A DNA stretch of 64,000 bases, taken from positions 1,240,001 to 1,304,000 of the forward strand of contig JAPXFQ010002398.1 of assembly GCA_028564705.1 (NCBI GenBank), written 5' to 3'. The notes beneath the pieces were generated by a model that was given only the letters and a program-made list of their open reading frames with translations, did not search any database and was not told where the DNA came from. How positions within the stretch are numbered: the first letter of the stretch is position 1; each line of letters begins with the position of its first letter. Both the position numbers and the translations under genes were made by a program. This document shows positions 35,623-47,689 of the stretch, piece after piece. Source of the stretch: Apricaphanius iberus. Its lineage: Eukaryota; Chordata; Actinopteri; Cyprinodontiformes; Aphaniidae.

Positions 35623-36224
35623 GATCTTCTGTTCTGGTGTTTTCCAAACAGAATAAGGAGTCATGTTTGGTGGTCTGTTCTGTTTAAGAACTGAAATACT
35701 TTTAATTTAAAAAAAGAAGTTAATTACATGTTTGATCCTCATCCTAACTTATATGTGATATCCTTCAGTTGATTCAAACTCTTCACTTTAGCATGAGACT
35801 GCCACCATCATGATAATCTGAGATAAAGAGAAGATAAAGTTTTGATTTTTTGTACTGTAATGCACACCAAGGTAAAACGGAGCATGAAAAAGTTTCAAAG
35901 CTTCAGCTCTCAGTGACTGGGCTGCAGCGTTCTGGGCTCTGTCTATACTTTGATGACTAGCTAGTTAGCCTTAGCCAACAACTGAACCAGAGCTGAAGAG
36001 AATTTGAATAAGCTTTATTGACAAACTAAACTAAAGTTTTCAGCCATTAATAGTATAAAGTGTTATAAAATGTTTAAAATATTAAAAAACATCAAGACAA
36101 TCATTTAATTTAAATTACTAACATAATTTTTAAATACATATAATATCATGGTTAATAATATTACTTTACTTTGTACTTACTGATGTTACTCAAGTCTCTT
36201 GATTTGTTTCTGTGTCTTGCAAAT
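35623..36224. other. UGT B 3' flank
   Basis: AT-rich. A fragment ATGAGACTGCCACCATCATG (about 35793) is the Tc1-type relic shared with other array units. TGAATAAGCTTTATTGACAA near 36005 resembles a reverse-oriented retroposon tail. Nothing else recognised. Confidence 0.4.
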
Positions 36225-37121
36225 TTAGTTACTAATAACAATACAATAAGCCTCATTAAATCCTTGATTCTGCACATAAACTTGTGGTGTTTCACTCCCT
36301 TTTTCAGTGTTAAGTCCAAACAAAAGGTCCACCAGTAGGCAGGGGTGATGCCTAAACATTAAAAAGTGTGGAGAAAAGCCTGTGGCCTCGTGCTTTGTGC
36401 AATTATATGCATGGACAACTTGGGGCAAATTGTCATTCCAGTTGTCCTGTTCTTTCTCCTCAAGCGTTCTCAACATTTGCAATAAGGTGCTATTAAATCG
36501 CTCGACAGGGTTGCCCTGTGTCTGATATGGCACGGGAGTAGCTGACACGGGACAGTTGTTGTAGACCCCTAAATAGCTTGTTCTCAACCTCCCTACCCTG
36601 GTTGTGGTGAAGTCTGCCCGGGAAACTGAACCTTGCTTTCCTTTCCTGCCTCGGTGCCTACCCATGTTGCACAAACAATGTCTCTGCTGAGCTCCTCAGT
36701 GCACTCCCCTACATAACTGTTTAGTGGGAGATGTGATAAAGTGTCAGCGTCTGCATTAGCTTTACCAGGCCTGTACTTGATGTTAAATCTAAAATCTGCC
36801 AGTTCTCCCGCCCACCTATGCCCTGTGGCATTCAGCTTTGCAGTGCTCATAACATAACTCATCAGATTATTGTCTGTGTACACGGTAAAATCCGGAGCAT
36901 ATGGCCCATTTAAGAGCTAAGAACTAACTTGCCAGAGTGTAAAAAATGTTTTTTTCTGCTGGGATCAGAGTTGTCGAGTCGTAAGCAATCACTTTCAGTT
37001 TCCCACCCTGCTGCTGATATAATGCAGCTCCTAGCCATTTCTCACAGGCATCGGTGTTGTTGGGTCTGACCATGAATATATGAAAGTATAAAAGGGTCCT
37101 AAGTATGGATGATGCCAGCAT
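36225..37121 (-). pseudogene. Ty3/Gypsy pol remnant
   Basis: On the minus strand three broken frames follow the pol order. At 37121-36924 is the reverse transcriptase/RNase H junction (GAALYQQQGGKLKVIAYDS). At 36883-36593 is RNase H and its end (YTDNNLMSYVMSTAKL, IKYRPGKANADADTLSHLP). At 36674-36225 is the integrase core end ([39 protein letters not shown]). The N-terminal part of integrase is deleted and frames shift between blocks, so it is dead. It probably belongs to the same insertion as the PBS/LTR at 40932-41807, with later insertions between. Confidence 0.8.
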
Positions 37122-37890
37122 TGCCCAATTGTGCTGCCCCCCAACCCCGCCTTTTGCCTAGGGCAGGAACACTGGATCCCGGATGAAAAACAGTGCCACA
37201 CACATGCACTTTGGATGATCAAGAACAGTCTCTCTCTCTCGCTCTGACCTCACACCTGGAGGGGCTGGCGTTCGGGAAATCCTGACACGTCGGTTGGCCA
37301 CCGGACCAACTCGCCAACCCATCCTGGACTTTCTAAATCTCTGAGTGGACGAGGGAACAGCTGAGAGCGGGGGTCCCCCCCCCCCCCGCGGAAGTTCAAA
37401 AAAGAAGTGCGTCCAGCTGTGCTTCCTCTCTCTGGTTCTATCCATTCTGAACTAAATTAGACTCTCCCCGTTCTGCCCAAAGTCCTGATACAATCTGGTA
37501 CATATTCGCAACCCATCAATGCCTCAAAGTAAGAGCTTTCCAATCTCGTTTAGCCTGGGTGGAGCAAATTAGGATTTCTCAATTTCGTTTATGTATGCAT
37601 GCATGTCAGATCTGTGTTTTAAATGTACTGTGTTCATTTTTGATTATACGATTGTGTTGAAGTATTTTGTTTTAAGTAGTAGACAAGCAGTGTTTGATTG
37701 ATCACGTGTTATTTGTGCTTTGTTCTCGGCTCTGAACCGCTAATCAGAGAGTTTCCTTGGTGGCAGGCAGAGCTGAATATACAGTCTCTGTTCACCCTTT
37801 GTTAATCCAATTCAGGTTTTCTTTGTTAGCTGAAGACTAGTTCATTTGATAAGAGCCACGCTACACCACAATAAAGAATGCATATCGCTC
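37122..37890. other. unclassified repeat-like segment between Gypsy and LINE
   Basis: GC-variable sequence with a run of about 15 C near 37375-37388 and an AATAAA near 37870. It could be LTR or untranslated parts of a retroelement. No coding similarity seen. Confidence 0.3.
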
Positions 37891-40190
37891 TGTCCCCCGT
37901 GCTGCTTTGGTACTTTCTGACCACTGCCTGGTCCACCTTATCCCATCTTACAAGCAGAAGGTGAAATCTGCTAAGCCTGTAGTAAGAACTGTGAAGAGAT
38001 GGACAGATGAGTCAAAGATGCAGTTACAGGCCTGCTTTGACTGCACTGATTGGAGCGTCTTTGAAGCAGCAGCCTCAGACCTGGACGAACGGACTAACAC
38101 TGTGACATCTTACATCAGTTTTTGTGAGGACATGTGTGTGCAGACCAAAACCTTCTGCACGTTCAACAACAATAAACCATGGTTCACTGTAGAACTGAGA
38201 CGGCTACGCCAGGACAAGGAGGAGGCCTACAGGAGTGGGGATCGGGACCTGTACAAGCAGGCCAGGAACAAGCTGACAAAGGAGATCAAGGCAGCAAAAA
38301 GGATCTACAGTGAAAAACTGAAGGAGCGTTTTTCTGCCAACGACTCTTCTGCAGTTTGGAGGGCCTGCAGACCATTACCAACTACAGGAGACCATCCCCC
38401 CACCCTGTGGGGAGCCCCCGCCTGGCTGAGGACCTCAACGACTTTTTCTCCAGGTTTGAAACAACTTTCACACCTTCCACCTCCCCCACCATCTCCATCA
38501 CAAAAGGCCTAGCATCACCCCAAACCATCCCCATACCTGACCCCCTGCCTGCGCTGACGATCTGTGAACAGGATGTGCGCCAACTATTTCAGAGACAGAG
38601 GATTAAGAAGGCATCAGGTCCTGATGGAGTGTCTCCGTCCTGTCTGAAAGTCTGTGCTGACCAGCTGGCTCCCATCTTCACTCAGATCTTCAATAACTCC
38701 CTGGAGCTGTGTGAGGTCCCCTCCTGCCTCAAACGCTCCACCATCATCCCGGTTCCCAAGAAGTCCCCTGTCACAGGATTAAATGACTACAGACCAGTTG
38801 CCCTGACATCTGTGGTCATGAAATCCTTTGAGCGACTGGTGCTGTCCCACCTGAAGGAAATCACGGATCCCCTGCTAGACCCCGTGCAGTTCGCCTATAG
38901 AGCAAACAGGTCAGTGGATGATGCAGTCAACATGGCTCTCCACTACATCCTGCACCACCTAGACTCTGCAGGTACCTACGCTCGGGTCCTGTTTGTGGAC
39001 TTCAGCTCTGCATTTAACACCATCGTCCCAGAGCTCCTCCACCAAAAACTGTCCCAGCTCACCGTGCCTCCCTCCACCTGTCAGTGGATTACCAGTTTCC
39101 TGACTGACAGGAGGCAGCAGGTGAAACTGGGTAACTTCATATCCAGCACCCGGTCCCTCAGCATCGGCGCCCCCCAGGGATGTGTTCTCTCCCCACTGCT
39201 TTTCTCCCTTTACACCACTGATTGCACGTCAAGAGACCCTTCTGTGAAACTCCTGAAGTTTGCAGATGACACCACCGTCATTGGACTCATCCGTGACGGC
39301 GACGAGTCTGCATACAGAAGGGAGGTGGAACAGCTGGTCCTCTGGTGCAGTCAGAACCACCTGGAGCTAAACCCGCTCAAAACTGTGGAGATGACAGTCG
39401 ACTTCAGGAAGAGACCCCCTTCAACATCTCCTCTCATAATCACCAACAGGCCAGTCCCCACAGTAGAGTCTTTCAGGTTCCTAGGATCCACCATCACACG
39501 GGACCTGAAGTGGACCTCCCACATTGACTCTATAAGGAAGAAGGCCCAGCAAAGGCTGTACTTTCTGCGTCAGCTCAGAAAGTTCAACCTGCCTCAGGAA
39601 CTGCTGACCATCTTTTACACAGCAATAGTCCAGTCTGTCCTGACCTCATCCATCTCTGTCTGGTTCGGATCCGCCACCAGGCAAGACAGGGACAGACTGC
39701 AGAGAACAGTCAGGTCCTCAGAGAGGATCATAGGTACTGATCTTCCCTCCATTGAGGGCCTTTTCCGGGCCAGGGTCAGGAAGCGGGCCAGAAAAATCAC
39801 CACTGACCCCTCACACCCTGGCCACAATCTGTTTAGGCTCCTCCCCTTAGGCCGGCGTTACAGAGCACTGTACGCCAAAACCACCCGACACAAGAACAGT
39901 TTCTTCCCCCAGGCTGTCGCTCTGATGAACTCTGAATAGTCACAGAGTGTGTGTCCACTCACATGAACAATAAACTAAAACTCTGTACTGCTGTATATAC
40001 TTACTGTATATACTTACTGTACAATAACCCTGGTTTGGTGTATATATTATCCTTTATTTTTATTTGTATTTATTTTTTTTCCGTTTTTTAATTTCACTTA
40101 TTTAAGTTCTGTACTGGAGAGAAAAGTTGCCGGAGTCAAATTCCTTGTATGTGTCATACTTGGCCATTAAAGCTGATTCTGATTCTGATT
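37891..40190 (+). mobile_element. 5'-truncated LINE (CR1/L2/Rex-like) with near-intact reverse transcriptase
   Basis: Starts inside the endonuclease (LVLSDHCLVHLIP, the C-terminal SDH motif at about 37907). A first frame runs to about 38360, then a single-base loss in a G run shifts to the frame 38356-39939 (527 codons). Reverse transcriptase blocks in order: ASGPDGVSPSCLK, RPVALTSVVMKSFERLV, VLFVDFSSAFNTI, GAPQGCVLSPLLF, KFADDTTV (FADD at 39259-39270), FRFLGSTIT. The element ends in a short tandem tail (GATTCTGATTCTGATT) at 40190. This fits the jockey superfamily; exact clade uncertain. Confidence 0.85.
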
Positions 40191-40522
40191 GAGACCCTCA
40201 TCAATCTGTTTGCAAATACTGATATAACTTATTTCGGATGTCGTTTCACTTATCATTCCCCCATGAACTTTAAACTTTTTACAAGACAGTAGTGGTAGGT
40301 CTTTCACACCTATCACCAGTGTGGCTTGGATGAGTAGGAGTTGGTTGGGCCCACAACCTGAAAAGAGTGACTCCTTTGTAGTTGGTGCAACTTGTGTCTG
40401 AGTTTCCAGCTGGTTAAGGGAACAACTTGTGATGGCTCTAGGTCCGTGTCACTGGCGCCTCCTTGTGGTTGGGCAGGATGGACAGCCTGTTTGCTGGTGC
40501 TTGCTTCAACCTGTGGAGATCC

Positions 40523-40753
40523 CTAGCCCTGACTACGACTTTCAATGGCCCCATCGATGATGCACTCAAGTCGTTGCAGTAGCAGTAACCGGTACTCAAC
40601 ACAACTTTCTTCATCATTTGGACTCAGTTGACCCGAATCCAATCCTTCAACATCTTGAAGAGAAGTTGCAATGAGATGGGCTTTACCAGTGGTCAGCTGG
40701 TGTAGCTTCCTACTGATTCGCCGAAGAAGTCGTTTTCTTCTGCCGGACAACAT
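40523..40753 (-). pseudogene. possible 5' ORF of the LTR element
   Basis: A 76-codon minus-strand frame, basic at its start (LSGRRKRLLRRISRKLHQ), lies just downstream (in element orientation) of the primer-binding site, where gag would begin. It ends at a stop. I do not recognise the protein; the assignment rests on position only. Confidence 0.35.
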
Positions 40754-40931
40754 GTTGCTGGTCCCAGACGCTTGGGTTCACAGTACTGTACTCTGTAGGC
40801 TGGTGCACTCTTTTGCTGGTCACCGGCCTTTTTACTGCAAACTGGATTGCTTTGGGAACATGCAGTGCTGGAGGTCCTGGCGTTCACAGTATCACTAGAT
40901 CAGCAGCAGCCCATAGACGACTGGTGGGCTG

Positions 40932-40949
40932 ATCCCGAACGAGCCCCCA
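40932..40949 (-). other. retroelement primer-binding site, tRNA-Pro type
   Basis: The minus strand reads TGGGGGCTCGTTCGGGAT, one mismatch from the tRNA-Pro primer site known from gammaretroviruses (the fourth T is C there). Next to it on the element-5' side is TGTAACA, a plausible LTR end. Confidence 0.7.
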
Positions 40950-40954
40950 CAATG

Positions 40955-41807
40955 TGTTACAGGCCGCAGGTTGGGGTATGATATAACAGAAGAAAAACAT
41001 TTGAAAAGGGGAGAGAAATAATCACTGGAGCGCTGCTTTCCATTTCCAGATCTGGTCTTCTTTATTTAACATTACACAACACTACACAACTATGAACTTC
41101 AACAAATTATCACTCTCACATTACAGGAGAACCACTAAATTAAAGTGCTGCACAGGATTAATCAACTGTTTCCAAAGCTTCAAATCATTAAGCTGTATTT
41201 TCACTGAGTATGACACTAACATACACACTGCTACTAACTTACTTGTGAATAGAAATATGTTTATAACATCTTTAACAGAAATAAAACACTGTTTTCAAAG
41301 TAACATTGCATTTACTCATTAATTCTTTAAATAAATGCGCCTTAATCAAAAATCGAGATCATATTATCTCATTAATGCTTTAAATAAACATGCTTTAATG
41401 AGCATAAAACTAGGTCTAACTCTGTTTTCAGCTGTAACTCTGCTCACTTTACTTCCTAGTTATTTTATGTGCAACAGTACTAAGACACCATTAGTGTTTA
41501 TCCCTCTAAAACGGAGCAAAACTCTGGACAATGGGGTTTACAAACTATTGCGATATTTCAGCTTCCCAAGCCCACGAAATTCCTCCCCCGACATGGCTGG
41601 TATTCTGCCTGCTTAAACTCCATCTGACTAATTAATAGCTTCCCGCCGACAACTACACAACTCGTCAACACAGAATCATTCACTGACAGAAAAACAAACA
41701 GAGATCTTATACATTCTTATTAGATATGTTTTCACCATGTACTGACCTGAAAAACTATATGAAAAGGGAAGAGAAGTAATCACTGGAGTGCTGCTTTCCA
41801 TGTCCAG
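40955..41807 (-). mobile_element. probable LTR region of the Gypsy-like element
   Basis: On the + strand it opens TGTTACAGGCCGCAGG next to the primer site. A block of about 55 bp (AATCACTGGAGCGCTGCTTT) at 40996-41055 recurs at 41755-41807 (AATCACTGGAGTGCTGCTTT), so the region is a duplicated or composite LTR. The outer edge is uncertain and is broken by the MITE at 41808. Confidence 0.4.
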
Positions 41808-42307
41808 GACCGTTTCTCATTATGCGTACTCGTGTGGACTCGTTTACTCGCGTACTTGAGAAACGTCATCATCAGCGGCCCAAGTACTGTTCCAATTCTT
41901 AAGTACACATCAAGGCAAGTACACTCAACGTTCCCGGAAGTGTTTTCGCTCCGCCCATTTAATCGAAGATGAATCAAAGTATCCTGCTGCGGACTTCAGC
42001 CAGAAAGGTATCCCATAATGCTTTGCGCTACCAGAAGCAGTAAACAGATAATATTAATTAATATTTGATTTGTCGAACTATTGATTTTAAATGTGTAAAT
42101 ACTCCAATTCTCGAGTAAAACTGGTCAATTTATTGAAATTCTGGAATGATCGTAGCTGAGCAGTGACATCAACCAAGTATGCTCTGCTCCAATTAGAGAA
42201 GTACCTTACTGCGTCCTTGAAGAATTAACTTTCAACTGTACTTGCTAAGTACGTACTCACCAAGCACACAAGAACATACTTGCATACTTAGGTATTTAGA
42301 AACGGCC
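41808..42307. mobile_element. 500-bp MITE inserted in the LTR-like repeat
   Basis: Ends GACCGTTTCT and AGAAACGGCC are inverted repeats with one mismatch. CAG flanks both sides (41805-41807, 42308-42310). The uninterrupted sequence TTTCCAGATCTG at about 41046 shows the empty-site arrangement. The interior is rich in AAGTAC/GTACTT words. Non-coding. Confidence 0.75.
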
Positions 42308-43138
42308 CAGATCTTCTCGTCTGAGGGGAAGCAGGAAGTCCGTCACAAAAAGAGACCTGGTGCAACCCCCCCCAGTACAAAGGTTCCACCGGTCCCGTTT
42401 GTATTCCCTTTACATTACATTCAGATCAGCATCGCCTGATTTTATAAAATACGGTTTTACAATGTGCTGAAGAGAATCAGTGACCATACGTTTTTGAGAA
42501 CTTTCACAGATTCTCGGTTGAATTTAGCTCTGGACTTTGACTAATCTGTTGGAACATAAATATGTTTGATATAAACTACTTCATTGTAGGTCTTGTTGTA
42601 GTTTACAGCCTGCTGGATGATGAACTTCCAGTCTAAAGCTTATCTCCCATGTCCTGTTTTTCATTCCTTTCGTCTCCCAATCAATTCTCTCCAGGGACGA
42701 AAAGCATCCCTACAACATGATGCTGCCAACTTTATGTACAACTCTATTGTAATTCCTTATAAACCTCTAAGACCTTCACATGACAAATGGGTTTATTCTG
42801 TGACAAAATTTACTTACCAAAGCATTACCAGTCTGGGTCCCCGGTTCTTTTAAAACCAGACACAGCCTGGGAAGGGCCCTGTTTTTTTTCGTGTTTTTTT
42901 TGTGAGGCAACAAACCATTGAAAAAAATCATTTAGAACAACTAAAACTACATTTTCCAAAGTCTCGCAAGGTTTTAGTTGTGACGACCAAAGCCACAGTC
43001 TTTTGACCATCCTGTCCTTGGGGAGTCAAAGGCAACTTGCAGCTCTCTGGATCAAACCCCTAGTGGATGAGAGGGGTAACTGCATATATTGTCACTTCCA
43101 GATGACGTGCATTCTTATGTATTAATTACAAGTGTAGA
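42308..43138. other. intergenic with Tc1-type relic, reverse strand
   Basis: 42490-42740 carries TTGAATTTAGCTCTGGACTT and ACATGATGCTGCCAAC, matching the repeat family also seen at 53790-53910. The rest is unrecognised. Confidence 0.45.
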
Positions 43139-43327
43139 CATATAAAAAGTGCGCCTTTGAAGCTAATACCTTTTCCCCTACTAGCAGCTTTCCATGGCTG
43201 AACCTCTTATCTTCCATTATTCTGTACAAAGAGCAGAGAGGCAGAGGTCACTTAGTTAATCAGTATCTTCCTAGGTGCAGCTGTTAATAAAGTCCAGAGC
43301 TGGTTTACCTACAAACACACATTCATC
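43139..43327 (+). promoter_or_regulatory. UGT C 5' region: TATA-like box and HNF1-like site
   Basis: TATAAAAAG at 43141-43149; block ATTATTCTGTACAAAGAGCA; AGGTCA (43245-43250); GTTAATCAGTATC (43255-43267), two mismatches from HNF1 consensus. From about 43160 to the ATG the sequence is almost the same as upstream of gene D. If the TATA box is used, the HNF1-like site lies in the transcribed leader. Confidence 0.45.
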
Positions 43328-46300
43328 ATGGAGCTGCGTCTCTCTGTCTGCGTCCTGCTGCTGCTTTGTGCATCAAGGAGCGCTAATGGAGGAAAGATTT
43401 TGGTGTGGTACACTGAGGCCAGCCACTGGATCAACATGAAGCCGGTACTGGAGACGCTTGTCGACAGAGGACACCAGGTGACAGTCCTGGTCCCGAGCGC
43501 ATCGTTATTCATGAACAGCAGCGAACTTTCTCGCTTCCAGTATGAACCTTTTGATGTCGCTGTCTCAGTGAAAGATGTAGAAACGATTTTTGAAGATGTT
43601 CTTCACTTCTCCATGTATGAGATGGATTTCATGAACCCCTTACAGATTTACGTTAGATTTTTAGATATAATGAAGAACAACATGAATGTTTCTTTTAAGC
43701 TGTTGGACGGCGTTGTGAAATCAGAAACAATCATGAAAAAGCTGAAGGAGGGAAACTACGACCTGTTATTTTCTGATCCAATCTACCCCGGTAGTGACCT
43801 GACTGCTGATATTTTGGGCATTCCTATTGTATTTACTTTACGTTTCTCCTTGGCTCATAATATTGAGAGGATGTGCGGCCAGCTGCCTGCTCCACCTTCC
43901 TTTGTTCCTGGTGCTATGAGCAAACTCACAGACAAGATGAACTTCTTAGAGAGACTGTGGAACTTCCTTTTCTACACTCTGCAGGACAATGTATTAGAAC
44001 AGTTTATGTGGAAAGAGTTTGACAGATATTACTCTGAAATTAGAGGTAAACAACCTATTCGGAATTTTACTGAACTAAAACTGAAGGATCTCTCCTGATC
44101 TAAAAATATTACTAAGAATTCTATATTAACCAGAATACAAAATGTTTTTTTCTCTTTCTGTCCACTCTTACAGAAACACCCACCAGTGCATGCAAGATGA
44201 TGGGTAAGGCTGATATGTGGTTGATAAGAACCTTCTGGGATTTTGATTTTCCTCGTCCATTCCTCCCCAACTTCAAATTCATTGGAGGGATCCACTGCAG
44301 ACCAGCTAAACCTTTGCAAAAGGTATGGTTTTAATCCACTATTTTAAAAGACCTTAGACCCGTTGGCCTTTGTAGGCCAACAAAATTCTTACTAAGGCCT
44401 GACAAACTGCCTTAGTAAAACTGAAAATAGAGATTTTTTGCAGGAAATTGAGGAATTTGTTCAAAGCTCAGGAGATGCTGGGATCGTGGTCTTTTCTTTA
44501 GGATCTATGGTCAAGAACCTGACAACAGAGAAAGCAAATATGATCGCTTCAGCGCTCGCTCAGCTTCCACAAAAGGTTAGAAAAATCTGGATAAAATATC
44601 CTAAAACAGTATAAACCAACTTTAAATATATAAAAGTATTTCATACATCAAAATGTATATGACTAAGCTATATTATTAGAAAAATCGGATGAATCACGTT
44701 ATTAAAACACTCTTTTGACTAGGTTCTGTGGAGATACGCAGGACAAAAACCCCAGACTCTTGGTTTTAATACCAGAATATATAAGTGGATCCCACAAAAT
44801 GACCTCTTAGGTGAGTAATTATCAGAATTCAAACCACATTCAAAGATTGTTGCTGGAAACTTAGCACTTTTGCACATTTATTGAAAGATCTCTGAGAGCA
44901 ACAAAAAAGTGAATTTAGGTATTTTAGTTTGGTAAGATTCATTCCCTTATGGAAAAGTCACATGGGCTTAAACATGTTCTTCTCATAAGAACTCGTTATC
45001 CCATGTGGTACATGGTAAACATGTGTAGCACACAAATACTTCACATGTTTGGTTTCAATTAGGTTTAACATATTTTTTTTTACATATAGGTTTAATGTGG
45101 AACATAACATGTTTTTCAGTGGTTATATTATCCAACGGGCTTCACAGTTTATAACCTTGAAAATGTTCCAAATTCTCACAGGAAATGTGTGCATAAAACA
45201 GCTGTTCACATGTTTTTCACACATTTCACGTTAGGTGTTCAGCTGTAAATTTCACGTGTGTCAAAGATTTTTCACATGACCTTACATGTGTATTTGCCCA
45301 TGTGAAACCATGTTTTTTTTTCCCATAAGGGTTAGTTTAATGCATAGCATGCAGAAAAAAGGTAAATATGTGTAGTTATGCTGTTTAAAAACAGTTTTAT
45401 TTAATCCTTACTTGCTTTGATCCAACACAATCGTTAAGAAAATAAATTATGAATGTTTTATAACCTTTATTTTTATTAGGTCACCCTAAAACAAGAGCTT
45501 TCATCACTCACGGTGGAACAAACGGGATCTATGAGGCCATCTACCACGGTGTTCCCATGGTGGGAATCCCCATGTTTGCTGACCAGCCAGACAACATGGT
45601 GCACATGGAGGCCAAAGGAGCTGCAGTTACTGTAAACCTCAACTTTATGACAACTGAGAGCCTCAGAGATGCTGTTAACACTGTCATCAACAACCAAACG
45701 TAGGTTTTCTTTTCTAATATAAGGTTGCAATTTTTATAGTAGCAAAATATGCCTCATTTTTTCTTGATCAGTACAAGTAGGCAAAAGCAAGAATGGCCAC
45801 GGTGGCCAAGGTGTAAAGTTGTTAGATATACCATAATATAGTATATCTAACATGATACATCTAACTCTATAGTACATCCATGAACACAACAGGTTTTATA
45901 GGCCATTAGTGGCCCTTGAAAGGATTCTGTGCGGTCCACCATCATGCAGTTGATGGGCATATGCCGTATTAATTTTCACTAATAATTTTACACTATTCTG
46001 AATTTGAAAAGCATGCAAAGAGAAAGATTGGGATGGAAAATCTAAGATGCATCATCAAGTTTTCGCCTTTATACAACAGGACCACAATGAGCGTAATTTA
46101 ACCCAAATGCAAACTTTGAAGCAACCGTTCATTAAACAAAAAAACTAAACATATTGCAAATGTTTCCCCAAATCCGCTCACAGCTACAAAGAAAATGTGA
46201 TGCGATTATCCAGAATCCACCATGACCGACCCATAAGTCCCCGGGACGAAGCAGTTTTCTGGATAGAGTTCACCATGAGAAACAAAGGAGCAAAGCACCT

Positions 46301-46466
46301 GAGGGTCCAAGCCCATGAGCTCACCTGGTACCAGTATCACAGCCTGGATGTTCTAACTTTCTTCATTATAATAGATCTGCTTTTCATCTTCATCCTCTTC
46401 AAGACCAGCCGATTCTGTTTTCACAAGTGTTTCAGCAGAAAAAAGACAAAGAGAAAGGCAGAGTAA
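43328..46466 (+). CDS. ugt2a-like: UGT gene C, UGT2A-like
   Basis: ER glucuronosyltransferase, 529 aa. Exons: 43328-44045, 44174-44322, 44444-44575, 44723-44810, 45480-45699, 46184-46466. Signal peptide at residues 1-20 ([17 protein letters not shown]), catalytic His33 and Asp150 (LLFSDP), signature [17 protein letters not shown], donor motif FADQPDN, membrane helix [17 protein letters not shown], and cytosolic tail ending KRKAE, a canonical KxKxx ER-retrieval signal. Exon 1 and introns 2-3 are very close to gene B, while exon 5 is closer to D and E ([10 protein letters not shown] against [10 protein letters not shown] in B). Exon 2 begins ETPTS instead of GTPTS. It looks fully functional. 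Confidence 0.94.
44944..45331. mobile_element. MITE in UGT C intron 4
   Basis: Ends CCCTTATGGAAAA and TTTTTCCCATAAGGG form imperfect inverted repeats, and CACATGGGC/GCCCATGTG lies just inside both ends. The interior has many ACATGTTT/TTCACATG words. Non-coding; target duplication not clear. Confidence 0.6.
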
Positions 46467-47420
46467 AAGACTGAAGTATGAATTACTATTCAGGTGCTTT
46501 TCAAAGACAATAATAATGTATTCTGTGGAGTTAATAGCGCTGTACAGTTTTTAAATGTACACATTCTATAATTAAACTAATTAATTAAACTAATTAAAGA
46601 AAAGGAGACACAAATGAAAACAATTATTCTAGTCTAAAACATTTCTCAAATTGTGACGACCTTTCTAGGCCCAAAAAAGACATTATCAAAGTATGATACT
46701 GTCACCACAATGCTTCAGCATGGCACCATAAATCCCAGTCTAGAATACTTCTTGACAGCAAGCATATTTAGATTGTATCTCATGGAATCTCACAGAAAGT
46801 TGGGACTTTTCACAGCTTGCTCTTGATATGAAAAACTATTTTCCTTTCTACATTTTTGTTCTGTCATAGCCAGACATAAATAAAATACATTTTTGTTTAT
46901 TATCTTTATTATACAAAAAGCTTACTGTTGTTTGTAAATTTTGTTTCACTTTTTCAGTGTCTGTAAGCCTTGCTACGGTTCTCCAGTGCACACCAAGTTG
47001 AGAAAACATATCGATAAAACTGTATAAGTAAACCTGAGTACAATTGCATTTATTAACATTTCAGACATAGTTTAGTTTGTTTTTTTGGCACTTCTAATAA
47101 TAAATACAGATTCAACATGTTTAACTGATTGAAGTAAGTCACATATCTTCTTTGTTATGCTAATTTCCTTTGGACTAAATCTGGAAAAAAAAATCAAACT
47201 ATTCAAAACCATTAATAAAAATGTGTTCTTTTTAATCTAAGATATCTTACTCTTATATTAGATTATAATTTATGTCCTACATTTACGCTTATGTTTGGAT
47301 TTCTACGAATTACATACTTTAGGCTTATATTACAAGATTATAACTGAATATTACATTATACTCACATTTCATATACTTTCAACTCTCGATTAAATCTTCA
47401 AGGTTAGGGAATTTTGGAGC
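46467..47420. other. UGT C 3' flank
   Basis: AT-rich. TATGATACTGTCACCACAAT at about 46691 is the Tc1-type fragment shared with other array units. AATAAA near 46879 is a possible poly(A) signal. Nothing else recognised. Confidence 0.4.
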
Positions 47421-47423
47421 CAC

Positions 47424-47586
47424 TTAAAGACCTTCAGGAGATGTTTAGATCCATTAAAGATTAGGATAGATCCTAATGAGAGATAATGCCTTATTTAGAG
47501 GCTGCTCTTTGCGTGCCCAAACAACTCTCATTATTTGGATATACACTGATGATGAATGGATCTAAATATCTCCTGAAGGACTTCAA
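47424..47586. repeat. foldback repeat upstream of UGT D
   Basis: CCTTCAGGAGATGTTTAGAT at 47431 with its extension to 47455 pairs with 47555-47579 (24 of 25 bases), and the similarity continues outward for several bases. The loop is about 100 nt and contains a smaller palindrome ATTAGGA-TAGA-TCCTAAT. It lies 300 bp before the gene D start. Confidence 0.8.
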
Positions 47587-47689
47587 GTCTCATCAAAAAT
47601 AGTTTGGTGATTATATGAATGGTATTGTGTGCTATTAATAAGGTCCAGATTTAAAAAAAAAAAAAAGTATTTCAGCGTGTTACAAGTGT

